A stretch of DNA of 64,000 bases from Sphingomonadales bacterium UBA6157 (GCA_002423025.1 DIUN01000048.1:100407-164406), one strand, 5' to 3'; positions 48,904 through 58,096 are shown, numbered from the stretch's first letter. Numbers and translations are program-made. Notes: a model not told the origin generated them from the letters alone.

Positions 48904-49719
48904 ATGAAGAAACAAGCTTCCAGGGCGCCGGCTGCAGGGCTGTGGCTGGCTGCCGCAGCGGGAATCGGTGCCGTGCTGCTCGCCGAGCGGCTGTGGTCAC
49001 GCCGCCCGCGCACCCAGGCCGAGCCGGAGCGCACCGCCCGCAACGTGGCGATGGGTGCGATGAGCCTTGCCGTGGTGGCGGGGCTGCAACTGCCGCTGGC
49101 GCTGCCGCTGGCGGGGCAGGTGGAGCGCCGCCGGCAGGGGCTGGCGCAGCAACTGCCGGGGCCGGCCTGGCTGCGGGACTTCGCGGCCGTTGTGGTGCTG
49201 GATTACGCCACCTATCATTGGCACGTGGCGACGCACCGGGTCGGTTGGCTGTGGCGGCTGCACCTTGTTCACCACATCGATCTGGACATGGATGCCTCGA
49301 CGGCGCTGCGCTTCCATGCTGCCGACATGCTGGTGTCTGTGCCGCTGCGCCTGGCGCAGGTGCGCTTGCTCGGCGTGAGCCCGCGGGCGCTGGACTGGTA
49401 TGAGGCGTGGTTTTTCGCCAACGTGCTGTTCCATCACAGCAATATCGCGCTGCCGTTTGATGATGAGCTGGCGCTGGTGATGACCTCGCCGGGCATGCAC
49501 GATATTCACCATCGCGCCGATGCTGCCGCCAGCGATGCCAATTTCTCCAGCGGGCTGAGTGTGTGGGACCGGCTGCATGGCACATTCTCGAGCGAGCGGC
49601 CGGATGTGGGCATGGGCGTTCCGGCCTATCGTGACCCTGCGGATCTGGAACTGCTGCCATCCCTGCTGATGCCGTTCGGGCCGCAGGTCGAGGCGTTTCC
49701 GGTGTTGGCGGCTGAATAG
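48904..49719 (+). CDS. Fatty acid hydroxylase / sterol desaturase family protein
   Basis: A 271-residue integral membrane di-iron protein. Histidine clusters match the superfamily: HWHVATHR, HLVHHID, HHSN and HDIHHR supply eight or more ligands. Three or four membrane segments precede and separate them. Members hydroxylate fatty acids, carotenoids or sterol-like lipids using O2. It stands alone, divergent from the dienelactone hydrolase; 117 bases separate it from the transporter that follows. Confidence 0.87.
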   Translation: MKKQASRAPAAGLWLAAAAGIGAVLLAERLWSRRPRTQAEPERTARNVAMGAMSLAVVAGLQLPLALPLAGQVERRRQGLAQQLPGPAWLRDFAAVVVLDYATYHWHVATHRVGWLWRLHLVHHIDLDMDASTALRFHAADMLVSVPLRLAQVRLLGVSPRALDWYEAWFFANVLFHHSNIALPFDDELALVMTSPGMHDIHHRADAAASDANFSSGLSVWDRLHGTFSSERPDVGMGVPAYRDPADLELLPSLLMPFGPQVEAFPVLAAE

Positions 49720-49836
49720 CGCCCACCGAAATTATCAGCGCGCTCTTGCCAAGCCGGAGCGGCGCCCCGACCATTGCGGCGGGCATGCCAAAAGGGGGAT
49801 GAGGCAATCGCTATCCGGATTCCAGAAGAGGCCATC

Positions 49837-51144
49837 TTGCGCACGCGCAAGCCGCTCTATGCGCAGCTGTATGTGCAGGTGCTGGCGGCGATTTTCGTTG
49901 GCGGCCTGATCGGGCATTTCGCGCCCGAGACCGGCGTGGCGCTGAAGCCGCTGGGTGACGCCTTCATCAAGCTGGTCAAGATGATCATCGCACCGGTGAT
50001 CTTCCTGACCATCGTAACGGGCATTGCCGGCATGCGGGACCTTGGCAGCGTCGGCCGGGTGGCGGGCAAGGCCTTTGCCTATTTCCTGTTCTTTTCCACG
50101 GTCGCGCTGGTTGTCGGCCTGGTGGTCGCCAACGTGGTGGAGCCGGGCAGTGGCATGAATATCGATCCGGCGACGCTCGATACCGGCGAAGTCGATGAAT
50201 ACGCCAAAAAGGCCAAGGACCAGACGATCACCGGCTTCCTGATGGCCATCATCCCGGAAACGGTGGCGGGGGCGTTTGTAGAGGGCAACCTGCTGCAGGT
50301 GCTGTTCTTCGCCATCAGCTTCGGCATCGCTCTGGCCTCGGTGGGAGACATGGCGCGGCCGGTCGTGGCGCTGCTCGAGTCGTTGAGCCTGGGATTCTTC
50401 CGGCTGGTGGCGATCTTCATGCGGGCCGCGCCCATTGGCGCGTTCGGGGCCTTTGCCTTCACCATCGGCAAATACGGGCTGGATTCCGTCGCGAACCTCG
50501 CGGCGCTGGTGGCGACGTTCTACCTGACCTCGATCTTCTTTGTGGTCGTCGTGCTCGGCGTCGTGGCGCGGTTTGCCGGTTTCTCGATCTTCACGCTGCT
50601 GCGCTATCTCAAGGCCGAGTTGCTGCTGGTGCTGGGCACCAGCTCCTCGGAATCGGCGCTGCCAAGCCTGATGGAGAAGATGGAACTGGCCGGATGCCCC
50701 AAATCTATCGTCGGGCTGGTGGTGCCGACGGGCTATTCGTTCAATCTGGATGGCACCAACATCTACATGACGCTGGCGGCTCTGTTCATTGCGCAGGCGA
50801 CCAACACCGAGCTGACGTTGGGCCAACAGCTGCTGCTGCTCGCCGTGGCGATGCTCAGCTCGAAGGGGGCGGCAGGCGTGACAGGCGCTGGGTTCATCAC
50901 CCTGGCCGCAACGCTCTCTATCGTGCCGACTGTGCCGCTGGCCGGGATGGCGCTGATTCTGGGCATTGATCGCTTCATGTCCGAATGCCGGGCGCTGACC
51001 AACTTCACCGGCAATGCGGTCGCGACGATCGTGGTTTCGCGCTGGGAAAACGCCATCGACGAGGAGCGGTTTGCGGCGGTGTTCAAGCGACGCGAATTCG
51101 GGCCGCCCGGGGTGATCGTTGGGCCGGAAGCAGATAGCGACTGA
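49837..51144 (+). CDS. dctA: Dicarboxylate/amino acid:cation symporter (DctA-like)
   Basis: A 435-residue DAACS transporter with the family glutamate-transporter signature. LGTSSSESALP is the serine-rich hairpin, GYSFNLDGTNIYM the NMDGT-type substrate and cation site, and SSKGAAGVTGAGFITLAATL the second re-entrant loop. It imports C4-dicarboxylates or aspartate/glutamate with H+ or Na+. The start is uncertain: there is no in-frame ATG in the N-terminal region, and TTG 49837, after AGAGG, begins the homologous RTRKPLYAQLY; a TTG at 49774 is an alternative. Confidence 0.9.
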   Translation: MRTRKPLYAQLYVQVLAAIFVGGLIGHFAPETGVALKPLGDAFIKLVKMIIAPVIFLTIVTGIAGMRDLGSVGRVAGKAFAYFLFFSTVALVVGLVVANVVEPGSGMNIDPATLDTGEVDEYAKKAKDQTITGFLMAIIPETVAGAFVEGNLLQVLFFAISFGIALASVGDMARPVVALLESLSLGFFRLVAIFMRAAPIGAFGAFAFTIGKYGLDSVANLAALVATFYLTSIFFVVVVLGVVARFAGFSIFTLLRYLKAELLLVLGTSSSESALPSLMEKMELAGCPKSIVGLVVPTGYSFNLDGTNIYMTLAALFIAQATNTELTLGQQLLLLAVAMLSSKGAAGVTGAGFITLAATLSIVPTVPLAGMALILGIDRFMSECRALTNFTGNAVATIVVSRWENAIDEERFAAVFKRREFGPPGVIVGPEADSD

Positions 51145-51244
51145 GGCCACCCCGGCGCGGGGACCGCACTATTCACTACCGTGCTCCAGAACAGAGCCTT
51201 GATCGGGTCGATCTGCAGGAAATACAGCCCGGCAGCTTAATGGC

Positions 51245-52147
51245 TCAGCCGGATCGATACCGAATCAGGCCTTCCTGCATCACGGTGGCGATCTGCTCGC
51301 CGCTCTGGCTGTAGACCAGTGCGCGGTTGAGGCCGCGCGCACCGCCCGATACCGGGCTGTCCTGATCGAAGAGCAGCCAGGCGTTCATGTCAGGGGTGGT
51401 GTTGAACCAGATGGCATGATCGAGGCTGGCGCCCTGCAGCGCCGGGTTAGTCCAGGCGACGGCGTGTGGCAGCAGGCAGACATCGAGCATCGTCATGTCG
51501 CTGGCATAGGCAAACAGCGCTCGCGCGACGGCGGGGGTGACGTCTGCCGGCGAAGCGAGGCGACACCAGTGCTGTATCTGCGGGGCGTGTACCACCGGAT
51601 TGAGCAGATCGACCGGATCGATGGGGCGGAACTCGATGGGGCGGTCCCGATTCAGCCACAGGGTGCGGTAAGGCTCGGGCGCATGCTCGGCGCGCTTGAT
51701 GGTCAGTTCCGCCTCGTTGGCCAGCCCTTCAGGCGGTGGCGCGGCGGGCGCAGGGAAGCTGTGAGACAGGCCTTCCTCAGCGACCTGGAAGGAGGCTGCG
51801 AGGTTGAAGATCGGCCGGCCATGCTGAATGGCGACGACGCGCCTGGTCGTGAAGCTCTGGCCATCCCGGTCCCGCTCGACGCGGTAGACGATCGGGTGCT
51901 TCGGGTCTCCAGCGCGAATGAAATAACTGTGCAGCGAGTGGCAGAGCCGGTCTGCCGGAACGGTCTTGGAGGCGGCCATCAGCGCCTGCGCCACCACTTG
52001 CCCGCCATAAACCCGCATCCAGCCGGCATTGGTGGACTGACCGCGAAATAGATCGGCCTCCAGTGGCTCGACATCGAGCAGCGCAAGCAATCGGGCGACG
52101 CTCGCGGCAGGATCCAGCTTGGTGGTGTCATTTGGTTGGCTGCTCAT
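51245..52147 (-). CDS. tesB: Acyl-CoA thioesterase II
   Basis: A 300-residue double-hotdog thioesterase. Family segments are FRGQSTNAGWMRVYGGQVVAQAL, HSLHSYFIRAGD and YRVERDRDGQSFTTRRV in the first hotdog and LDHAIWFN near the catalytic Asp in the second. It hydrolyses medium- and long-chain acyl-CoAs. It lies alone between the convergent DctA-like gene and the divergent tRNA-Asp. Confidence 0.92.
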   Translation of the reverse strand: MSSQPNDTTKLDPAASVARLLALLDVEPLEADLFRGQSTNAGWMRVYGGQVVAQALMAASKTVPADRLCHSLHSYFIRAGDPKHPIVYRVERDRDGQSFTTRRVVAIQHGRPIFNLAASFQVAEEGLSHSFPAPAAPPPEGLANEAELTIKRAEHAPEPYRTLWLNRDRPIEFRPIDPVDLLNPVVHAPQIQHWCRLASPADVTPAVARALFAYASDMTMLDVCLLPHAVAWTNPALQGASLDHAIWFNTTPDMNAWLLFDQDSPVSGGARGLNRALVYSQSGEQIATVMQEGLIRYRSG

Positions 52148-52297
52148 GGGTGCGCTGACTAGCGTCGCGAAGCGGGGCTGTCACCTCTCCGGAAGCAGGG
52201 TGAGCCGGTTTCATCCACAGGAGCTTTGCGCTTGAGGCCTGTCAGTGCTTGACAGGGGCGGGGGTGGTGCCTATCCCGCCGCTTCCGCAGCAAATAC

Positions 52298-52374
<77 letters not shown>

Positions 52375-52380
52375 TGCTTT

Positions 52381-54795
52381 TCAAGGCATGGCGCCACAAG
52401 CGGTCCGGACCCAAGTTTCAATTCCGAGTGCTTCCGCTTCGGCGATGCGTTTGGTGGCGCCCACAAAGCTGTCTGGATTGAGCGAGATGGAATCGATCCC
52501 CTGCGCGACCAGAAAAGCTGCAAACTCCGGATAATCGCTCGGCGCCTGGCCGCAGATGCCGATCTTGATGCCGGCCTTGTGCGCCTTGGCGATGGCCTCG
52601 GCGATCATGCTGGTCACGGCTTCATCGCGCTCATCGAACAGGCTTGCCAGCAGCTCGGAATCACGATCGATCCCAAGGATGAGCTGGGTAAGATCGTTCG
52701 AGCCGATGGAAAAGCCGTCGAAGCGCCGGGCGAATTGCTCGGCGAGGATCACGTTCGAGGGGATTTCACACATCATGTAGATCTGCAGGCCGTTCTCGCC
52801 GCGTTTCAGCCCGTTGGCGGACATTTCCGCAAGCACATCATCGGCCTCGGCCGGTGTCCGGCAGAACGGCACCATGATGATGACATTGCCGAAACCGAGA
52901 GTCTCGCGGACCAGCTTGAGCGCCCGGCACTCCAGCGCGAAGCCCTCGCGGTAGAGCGGATGATGATAGCGTGATGCCCCGCGGAAGCCGAGCATGGGGT
53001 TCTCCTCCTTCGGCTCGAAGGCAGCGCCGCCCAGAAGATGCGCATATTCATTGGTCTTGAAATCGCTGAGCCGCACGATGGCCGGGTGCGGGTGGAACAC
53101 CGCCGCCAGCTTGCCGATGCCGCTCGCCAGCGTCTCGACGAAATACTCTGCTGGGCTGGCATGGCCTATGGCGAGCGCTGCAATACGCCGATTGTCTGCG
53201 GCGGAGACCTTTTCGGGGTGGAGCAGCGCCATCGGGTGCGCCTTGATGAGCGTGTTGATGATGAACTCCATGCGGGCGAGGCCGACTCCGTGTGCCGGCA
53301 GCCGCCACCAGCGCAAGGCCGCGGCCGGGTCCGCCATGTTGACCATCACATCCGTGCGGGTGGCCGGCAGGCTGTCGAGGTCGATCTCCTCGACCGAAAA
53401 AGCGATGCGCCCGGCATGGACGGTGCCGACTTCGCCCTCTGCGCAGGACAGGGTGATCGGCTGGCCCGGCTTGAGTTTTGTGGTGGCGTTGCCGGTGCCG
53501 ACAATGGCGGGCAAGCCGAGCTCGCGGCTGACAATGGCTGCGTGGCTGGTGGTGCCGCCATGATCGGTGATGATGCCGGCGGCGCGCTTCATGATCGGCA
53601 CCCAATCCGGATCGGTGGTTTCCGTCACGAGGATCGCACCATCCTTGAACTGGGCGATATCGACGGCGCTGCGGATGATGCAGGCCTCGCCCGACGCGAT
53701 GGCGCGGCCGATGGCGGCACCAGTGAGCAGGGGCGCTGCTGGGCCTTGCAGCCGGTAGCGCCTGAAACTGGTCGGGCTCTGGCCGGCTTCCACTGTCTCG
53801 GGCCGGGCCTGGACGATGTACAGCTGGCCACCATCGCCGTCCCTGGCCCATTCCATGTCCATGGGGCGGCCGTAGTGGGCCTCGATGTCGACGGCCCAGC
53901 GGGCCAGCTGGAGGATTTCGTCATCGTTCAGAACGAGGCTCTGGCGCTCGGCGCGGCTGGTCTTGACGGTGCGGGTGCGCTGGCTGCCGGTGGCAAGGAG
54001 CATCTTGATAGCCTTGCCACCGCGCGCTTTCTCGATGATCGGCCGGGCTCCCGGCGCATCGAGCAGTGGCTTGAAGACGAGATATTTGTCCGGATCGACC
54101 CGGCCCTGCACGATGGTTTCGCCAAGGCCCCAGGCGGCATTGATGACAACGACGCGTGGAAAACCGGATTCCGTATCGATGGAGAACATCACGCCCGAGC
54201 CGCCGATGTCGGCGCGCACCATCTGCTGGACGCCGATGGAGAGAGCGATCTCGAAATGGTCGAAGCCCTTGGTCTGGCGGTAGCTGATCGCCCTGTCGGT
54301 GAACAGCGAGGCGTAGCAGCGCTGGCAGGCCTCCAGCAGGGCGCGCCGACCGCGGACGTTGAGGAAGCTCTCCTGTTGTCCGGCAAAGCTGGCTTCGGGC
54401 AGGTCTTCAGCGGTGGCGCTGCTGCGCACCGCGACGGCTGGCGCGGGGGTGCCGAGGCGCTTCGCAAGGTCTGCATAGGCAGCACCGATGGCGGCCGCGA
54501 GGCTGGGCGGGAAGTCGGCACCGAGGATGAGGCTGCGGATGCCGGCGCCGGTTTCCGCGAGGCTGGCGGTGCCTGCCTCCAGCCGGGCGACATGGGCACG
54601 CATGTCCGGAACGATGCCGGCGGCGGCTAGAAAACCGCGATAGGCAGCGGCGGTGGTGGCGAAGCCGGCCGGCACGCGGATGCCCTGTGCATCGAGTGCG
54701 CCGATCATCTCTCCCAGCGAGGCGTTCTTGCCGCCCACTTTGCCGATATCAGCAAGGCGGATCGCCTCGAACCGGAGAATGGGCGATTCTGTCAT
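52381..54795 (-). CDS. ppsA: Pyruvate, water dikinase (PEP synthase)
   Basis: Regenerates PEP from pyruvate and ATP for gluconeogenesis. The 804 residues have the ATP-grasp N-domain (GKVGGKNASLGEMI, VRSSATAEDLPEASFAGQQ), the swivelling phosphohistidine domain (GGTTSHAAIVSRELGLPAIVG) and the C-terminal TIM barrel ending with the active Cys in GICGQAPSDYPE. ATG 54795 (MTESPIL) is the start. It is divergent from the PfkB and CBS pair, so opposing glycolytic and gluconeogenic steps share a promoter gap. Confidence 0.96.
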   Translation of the reverse strand: MTESPILRFEAIRLADIGKVGGKNASLGEMIGALDAQGIRVPAGFATTAAAYRGFLAAAGIVPDMRAHVARLEAGTASLAETGAGIRSLILGADFPPSLAAAIGAAYADLAKRLGTPAPAVAVRSSATAEDLPEASFAGQQESFLNVRGRRALLEACQRCYASLFTDRAISYRQTKGFDHFEIALSIGVQQMVRADIGGSGVMFSIDTESGFPRVVVINAAWGLGETIVQGRVDPDKYLVFKPLLDAPGARPIIEKARGGKAIKMLLATGSQRTRTVKTSRAERQSLVLNDDEILQLARWAVDIEAHYGRPMDMEWARDGDGGQLYIVQARPETVEAGQSPTSFRRYRLQGPAAPLLTGAAIGRAIASGEACIIRSAVDIAQFKDGAILVTETTDPDWVPIMKRAAGIITDHGGTTSHAAIVSRELGLPAIVGTGNATTKLKPGQPITLSCAEGEVGTVHAGRIAFSVEEIDLDSLPATRTDVMVNMADPAAALRWWRLPAHGVGLARMEFIINTLIKAHPMALLHPEKVSAADNRRIAALAIGHASPAEYFVETLASGIGKLAAVFHPHPAIVRLSDFKTNEYAHLLGGAAFEPKEENPMLGFRGASRYHHPLYREGFALECRALKLVRETLGFGNVIIMVPFCRTPAEADDVLAEMSANGLKRGENGLQIYMMCEIPSNVILAEQFARRFDGFSIGSNDLTQLILGIDRDSELLASLFDERDEAVTSMIAEAIAKAHKAGIKIGICGQAPSDYPEFAAFLVAQGIDSISLNPDSFVGATKRIAEAEALGIETWVRTACGAMP

Positions 54796-54904
54796 GATCG
54801 GGCACCGATGGTGATTGGCAGGGCCAGTCTTGAGCAAGGCCCGTGCGGTGTCTCTTGTGGGGACTACGGATGACGGGTGCGGCATGGGCATGATAGCCAG
54901 AGCC

Positions 54905-55834
54905 ATGCAGACCATCGCGACCTTGACGATGAACCCAGCGATCGATGTGTCGTATGAGGTGGACGAAGTGTTCCATACTCGCAAGATGCGGGCGCGCAGC
55001 GCGCATTATGATCCGGGTGGTGGCGGCATCAATGTGGCGCGGGTTATCGCGCGGCTCGGCGGCGCGGCGCGCGCCGTGTATCTTTCCGGTGGGGCAACTG
55101 GCGCGGCGCTCGATGGCTTGCTGGATCGGCACCAACTGCTGCGCACCAGGCTGAGCATCGCCGGGGACACGCGGATGAGTACAGCTGTGCTTGAGCATTC
55201 CAGCGGCAAGGAATATCGCTTCGTGCCGCCCGGGCCAGATGTGGCTGAGGCGGAATGGCAGGCGGTGTTGGCGCGGCTGAAGTCTGTCGAGTGCGATTGG
55301 CTGGTGGCCAGCGGTTCACTTCCCAAGGGTGTGCCGGAGGATTTCTACAGTCGGGTGGGCACTCTGATGGCGGGGCGCGGCGGGCGGCTGGTGATCGACA
55401 CCTCGGGGCCGGCGCTGAAGGCCGGGCTTGCGGGCGGCGGCGTGTTCCTAGCGAAGCCGAGCCATGGCGAATTGCAGCAGCTTGTTGGCCGTGAACTGCC
55501 GACGAATGATGCAATCGGGGCGGCGGCGTCTGCGATCGTCGCCGATGGCCGGGCCGAAGCCGTTGCGGTGACGATGGGCAGCAGGGGAGCGCTGCTCGCC
55601 TGGAGCGGCGGTAAGCTGTTTCTGCCCGCCGTTCCGGTTGAAGCGAAAAGTGCCGTGGGAGCGGGGGACAGCTTTCTTGCGGCCATGGTATTCGTGCTGG
55701 CAAATGGCGGGACCATGGTGGAGGCGTTTCGCCACGGCATTGCTGGCGGCACCGCTGCGGTTCTGACGCCAGGCACGGACCTGTGCCACGCGGCCGATAT
55801 CGAGCGCATGCTGGCGCTGGTGGCGTTGCCATGA
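54905..55834 (+). CDS. pfkB: PfkB-family sugar-phosphate kinase (6-phosphofructokinase II or 1-phosphofructokinase type)
   Basis: A 309-residue ribokinase-fold kinase. MQTIATLTMNPAIDVSYEV and DPGGGGINVARVIARLGG are the N-terminal substrate-binding signature of the fructose-phosphate kinase branch, and AVGAGDSFLAAMVF is the ATP/anion-hole motif with catalytic Asp. The segment GSLPKGVPEDFY is also typical. Substrate could be fructose 6-phosphate, fructose 1-phosphate or tagatose 6-phosphate. ATG 54905 is chosen by homology. It overlaps the CBS gene by four bases and is divergent from ppsA. Confidence 0.88.
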   Translation: MQTIATLTMNPAIDVSYEVDEVFHTRKMRARSAHYDPGGGGINVARVIARLGGAARAVYLSGGATGAALDGLLDRHQLLRTRLSIAGDTRMSTAVLEHSSGKEYRFVPPGPDVAEAEWQAVLARLKSVECDWLVASGSLPKGVPEDFYSRVGTLMAGRGGRLVIDTSGPALKAGLAGGGVFLAKPSHGELQQLVGRELPTNDAIGAAASAIVADGRAEAVAVTMGSRGALLAWSGGKLFLPAVPVEAKSAVGAGDSFLAAMVFVLANGGTMVEAFRHGIAGGTAAVLTPGTDLCHAADIERMLALVALP

Positions 55835-56241
55835 AAGTCGGTGAGATCATGACGCTGGGAGCTGCCAGCGTGACGGCGGATACATCCCTGTGGCGGGCAC
55901 TGCGCATTCTGGCCGAGCATCGGATCAGCGCGCTGCCGGTGGTGGAGGAGGATGACCGGCTTGTCGGCATCGTCACGGAGGCAGATTTGTTCGGCATGGG
56001 CCCGCCGGGGCCGGCGGTGCTGCTGGCGACGCCGCCGGAGACACGCCAGCGGCTGCTGGAGGCGATGACTGTGCGTGCGGTGATGACGCCCAATCCGATC
56101 AGCATTGGTGCCGATGCGTCTCTTGAAGAGGCCGTTGCGCTGATGGAAGGGCATTGCCTGAAGCGGCTGCCGGTGGTGGGCGGTGGCAAGGTTGTCGGGC
56201 TGCTGAGCCGGGCCGATGTGTTGGGCGCCTTGACGGAATAG
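55831..56241 (+). CDS. Two-CBS-domain protein
   Basis: A 136-residue protein made only of a CBS pair: VGEIMTLGAASVTAD through GIVTEADLF and MTVRAVMTPNPISIG through GLLSRADVLG. CBS pairs bind adenine nucleotides and regulate other proteins. It begins inside the stop codon of the PfkB gene (ATGA), so the two are co-translated; it may sense energy charge for the kinase or for the divergent PEP synthase. No catalytic domain is attached. Confidence 0.88.
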   Translation: MKVGEIMTLGAASVTADTSLWRALRILAEHRISALPVVEEDDRLVGIVTEADLFGMGPPGPAVLLATPPETRQRLLEAMTVRAVMTPNPISIGADASLEEAVALMEGHCLKRLPVVGGGKVVGLLSRADVLGALTE

Positions 56242-56258
56242 GGTCAGGGCGCGGCAGG

Positions 56259-56582
56259 TCAGCGTCGCAGGCTGTCCCAGGTGTCCAGCTCGTGTGCGAT
56301 CGAGGCTTCCACCAGTGTCTCCCACAGCGCTTCGGCGAGGCCTGGGGGCAGCCCCGCAGCGGCGGCGGCGCGTGCGGCGTTGGCGATCACCTCGGCCTTG
56401 CGGGCTTCATCGCGCACGGCGCTGCGCTCTGGCTTGATGCGAGCAGCGGCGTTCATGAAGCTGAAACGGCGGGCGAGTAGTGCCACCAGTTCTCGGTCCA
56501 GCGCGTCGACGCCGGCGCGAACCTGCGCCATGGACTGGCAGGATTCCCCGGTTTCCGGGGGAATTGCGAGGTTGGCGCTCAT
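56259..56582 (-). CDS. Chorismate mutase (AroQ class)
   Basis: A 107-residue all-helical mutase converting chorismate to prephenate. The first helix VRAGVDALDRELVALLARRFSF and the following RIKPERSAVRDEARKAEVIA give the AroQ active-site Arg, Lys and Glu residues. Size and form are those of the stand-alone, PchB-like type, with no ACT or dehydratase domain, so it complements the separate prephenate dehydratase gene. Its start overlaps the stop of the DUF2842 gene by four bases, so the two are co-translated. Confidence 0.9.
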   Translation of the reverse strand: MSANLAIPPETGESCQSMAQVRAGVDALDRELVALLARRFSFMNAAARIKPERSAVRDEARKAEVIANAARAAAAAGLPPGLAEALWETLVEASIAHELDTWDSLRR

Positions 56583-56794
56583 GGCTTGCGGGTCCAGCTG
56601 CCGGTGTTCATCCAGAGGAACAACGGGCGCAGCGGCAGGATCCAGGCGACGCCTGCAACCATATAGGCCAGCGCCATCAGCAACGTCGGCAGTTGTGATA
56701 ACAGGCCCTCGAACGAGGCTATGAGGCCTGCGTAGAGGATCAGGTAGAAGAGCAGGCCAATCACGCCTGCCGGTTTGCGCCAGCTCGGTTCCAT
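56579..56794 (-). CDS. DUF2842 small membrane protein
   Basis: A 71-residue protein with two membrane helices (GVIGLLFYLILYAGLIASF and LPTLLMALAYMVAGVAWIL) followed by LRPLFLWMNTGSW, the closing signature of DUF2842, an alphaproteobacterial family of unknown function. ATG 56794 begins MEPSWRKP; a longer frame upstream lies inside the next gene. It is between the cyclo-ligase and chorismate mutase genes on one strand. Confidence 0.85.
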   Translation of the reverse strand: MEPSWRKPAGVIGLLFYLILYAGLIASFEGLLSQLPTLLMALAYMVAGVAWILPLRPLFLWMNTGSWTRKP

Positions 56795-56804
56795 GGTTGC
56801 GGTG

Positions 56805-57386
56805 TTAGCGATTTGCGGCGCACTCGACCAGACGCGTTGGTGTCGCGATCCAGTCGAGTTGCTCATCCCAGGGATCATGCGGCAGGAAATCGGCAATCTG
56901 CACATCCCAGGCGATACCGACGGCGACGATATTGTCGTGCGCACGCAAGGCCTTGAGAGTGCGATCATAGTAGCCGCCGCCCTGGCCGAGGCGGGTGCCG
57001 GCAAGCGTGGCGGCGAGCAGCGGCACCAGCAGCAGGCGGGGGGTGACGATGGGCGCCGAGGCCGGTGGTTCGGGGATGCCCATTGCGCCGGGAACCATGT
57101 CCTCCCACGCGCTGAGGTGGAACATCAGGCCATAATCGGTCGTGCGCGGCAGGGCATGGGGGCCGGAAACAGGCGCGATCCAGCGCGGGTCGACCTCGTC
57201 CCGCATCGCCGCATAGCTTGCGACTGGGGCGGCAAGCTTGAGCAGCGGCGCGGCAATTGCGGCCAGCGAACGCTCCTGCACTTCGCGTTCGGCGGGAGAA
57301 AAGCGGGCAACTTCGGCTTTGCGCCGGCTCCGGTAGAGCCTGCGCAGGGATGCCTTTGGGCTCTGGTCCGGCGCTGGTGCGGACAT
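56805..57386 (-). CDS. 5-formyltetrahydrofolate cyclo-ligase
   Basis: A 193-residue enzyme that converts 5-formyl-THF to 5,10-methenyl-THF with ATP. Family marks are LRRLYRSRRKA near the start, the ATP-binding GTRLGQGGGYYDRTL and GIAWDVQI. It follows zapA and 6S RNA on the same strand, the classical proteobacterial order zapA, ssrS, ygfA, in which it may be co-transcribed with the 6S RNA. Confidence 0.94.
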   Translation of the reverse strand: MSAPAPDQSPKASLRRLYRSRRKAEVARFSPAEREVQERSLAAIAAPLLKLAAPVASYAAMRDEVDPRWIAPVSGPHALPRTTDYGLMFHLSAWEDMVPGAMGIPEPPASAPIVTPRLLLVPLLAATLAGTRLGQGGGYYDRTLKALRAHDNIVAVGIAWDVQIADFLPHDPWDEQLDWIATPTRLVECAANR

Positions 57387-57434
57387 GCGCGGCGTCTTTC
57401 CGGGCGCTGGAGGGGTGGAGGGTTGGCGGGACCA

Positions 57435-57595
57435 CCATGGGCCGTTTGCGAGATGGATCCTCTGACGCCGTTTACGTCAGGTGGGGACCAGATGGGACAG
57501 ACCAGGATCTGCCCAGGGCCAGCCCCCTATGGATGTGAATCGCCTCAGGGATGCTCAATGCTCGTACCGGGCAGTGCCCGCCATCCCCAAGATAG
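57435..57595 (-). ncRNA. ssrS: 6S RNA (SsrS)
   Basis: The gap between zapA and the cyclo-ligase gene holds a rod-like RNA candidate on the minus strand. GGGATGG (57587-57581) pairs with CCATCTC (57456-57450) to close the rod, and CCCTGAGGCGATTCACA near the 5' side closely resembles the CCCCTGAGCCGATATTTCA stretch of E. coli 6S RNA. Position between zapA and ygfA is the conserved location. 6S RNA binds the housekeeping RNA polymerase holoenzyme. Ends are approximate. Confidence 0.8.
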
Positions 57596-57644
57596 GGCGG
57601 CGGCGGCACATACTCAACCCGTGCTCGGTCGATCTGCCGAAAGG

Positions 57645-57953
57645 TCAGGCATTCAGCCTGGCGACGAGCACCTCGGCGCGCTCGGTGAGGGCTGCGAGGC
57701 GCGTGATCAGCGCCGGGTCCTCCTCGGGCACGGTGAGCGGTGCCTTGCCGCTGCGCACGTCATGGAGTTCATCGGCGACCATCAGCGCCGCCATCAGCAG
57801 CAGCCGGCTTTCGCTCATCGCGCCGAGCGAGCGGGTGAGGCCATCGGCCTTGCCGGCGATGTCGGACGCGAGGCCGATGAGATGGTCCTCACCGCCATCG
57901 CGGCAGGAGAGGGCGTAGCTGCGCCCGCCGATCTCGACGTTAACCTGTCCCAT
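57645..57953 (-). CDS. zapA: Cell division protein ZapA
   Basis: A 102-residue ZapA: MGQVNVEIGGRSYALSC forms the N-terminal beta hairpin that binds FtsZ, followed by ADGLTRSLGAM and a long helix ending in a heptad region (LAALTERAEVLVARLN). It bundles FtsZ filaments at midcell. Its ATG shares one base with the stop of a small upstream gene (TAATG at 57953), and 6S RNA follows. Confidence 0.92.
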   Translation of the reverse strand: MGQVNVEIGGRSYALSCRDGGEDHLIGLASDIAGKADGLTRSLGAMSESRLLLMAALMVADELHDVRSGKAPLTVPEEDPALITRLAALTERAEVLVARLNA

Positions 57954-58096
57954 TATTCCACCTCGGCCAGCAGGGCTTCAAGTTCCGCCAGGGCTCCCGA
58001 TGCCGCGGCTTCGATGCGGCGCAGGCGAACGGTCTCGGCATCGCGCGCTGCGATCGCAGCCTCAATCCGGTCAAGAGCCGCTTCCAATCGCTCCAC
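57953..58096 (-). CDS. Small coiled-coil protein upstream of zapA, about 47 aa
   Basis: A short frame that ends TAATG over the zapA start. Reading it gives a highly helical, Ala/Glu/Leu/Arg-rich peptide (IVERLEAALDRIEAAIAAR followed by RLRRIEAAASGALAELE) with clear heptads. Translation coupling to zapA, coding-type composition and coiled-coil pattern support a real gene. The start is uncertain: GTG 58096 is used, while the frame is open back to a TAG about 50 bases earlier. It could be a coiled-coil partner of ZapA, comparable in general idea to ZapB, but no homology is claimed. Confidence 0.6.
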   Translation of the reverse strand: MERLEAALDRIEAAIAARDAETVRLRRIEAAASGALAELEALLAEVE

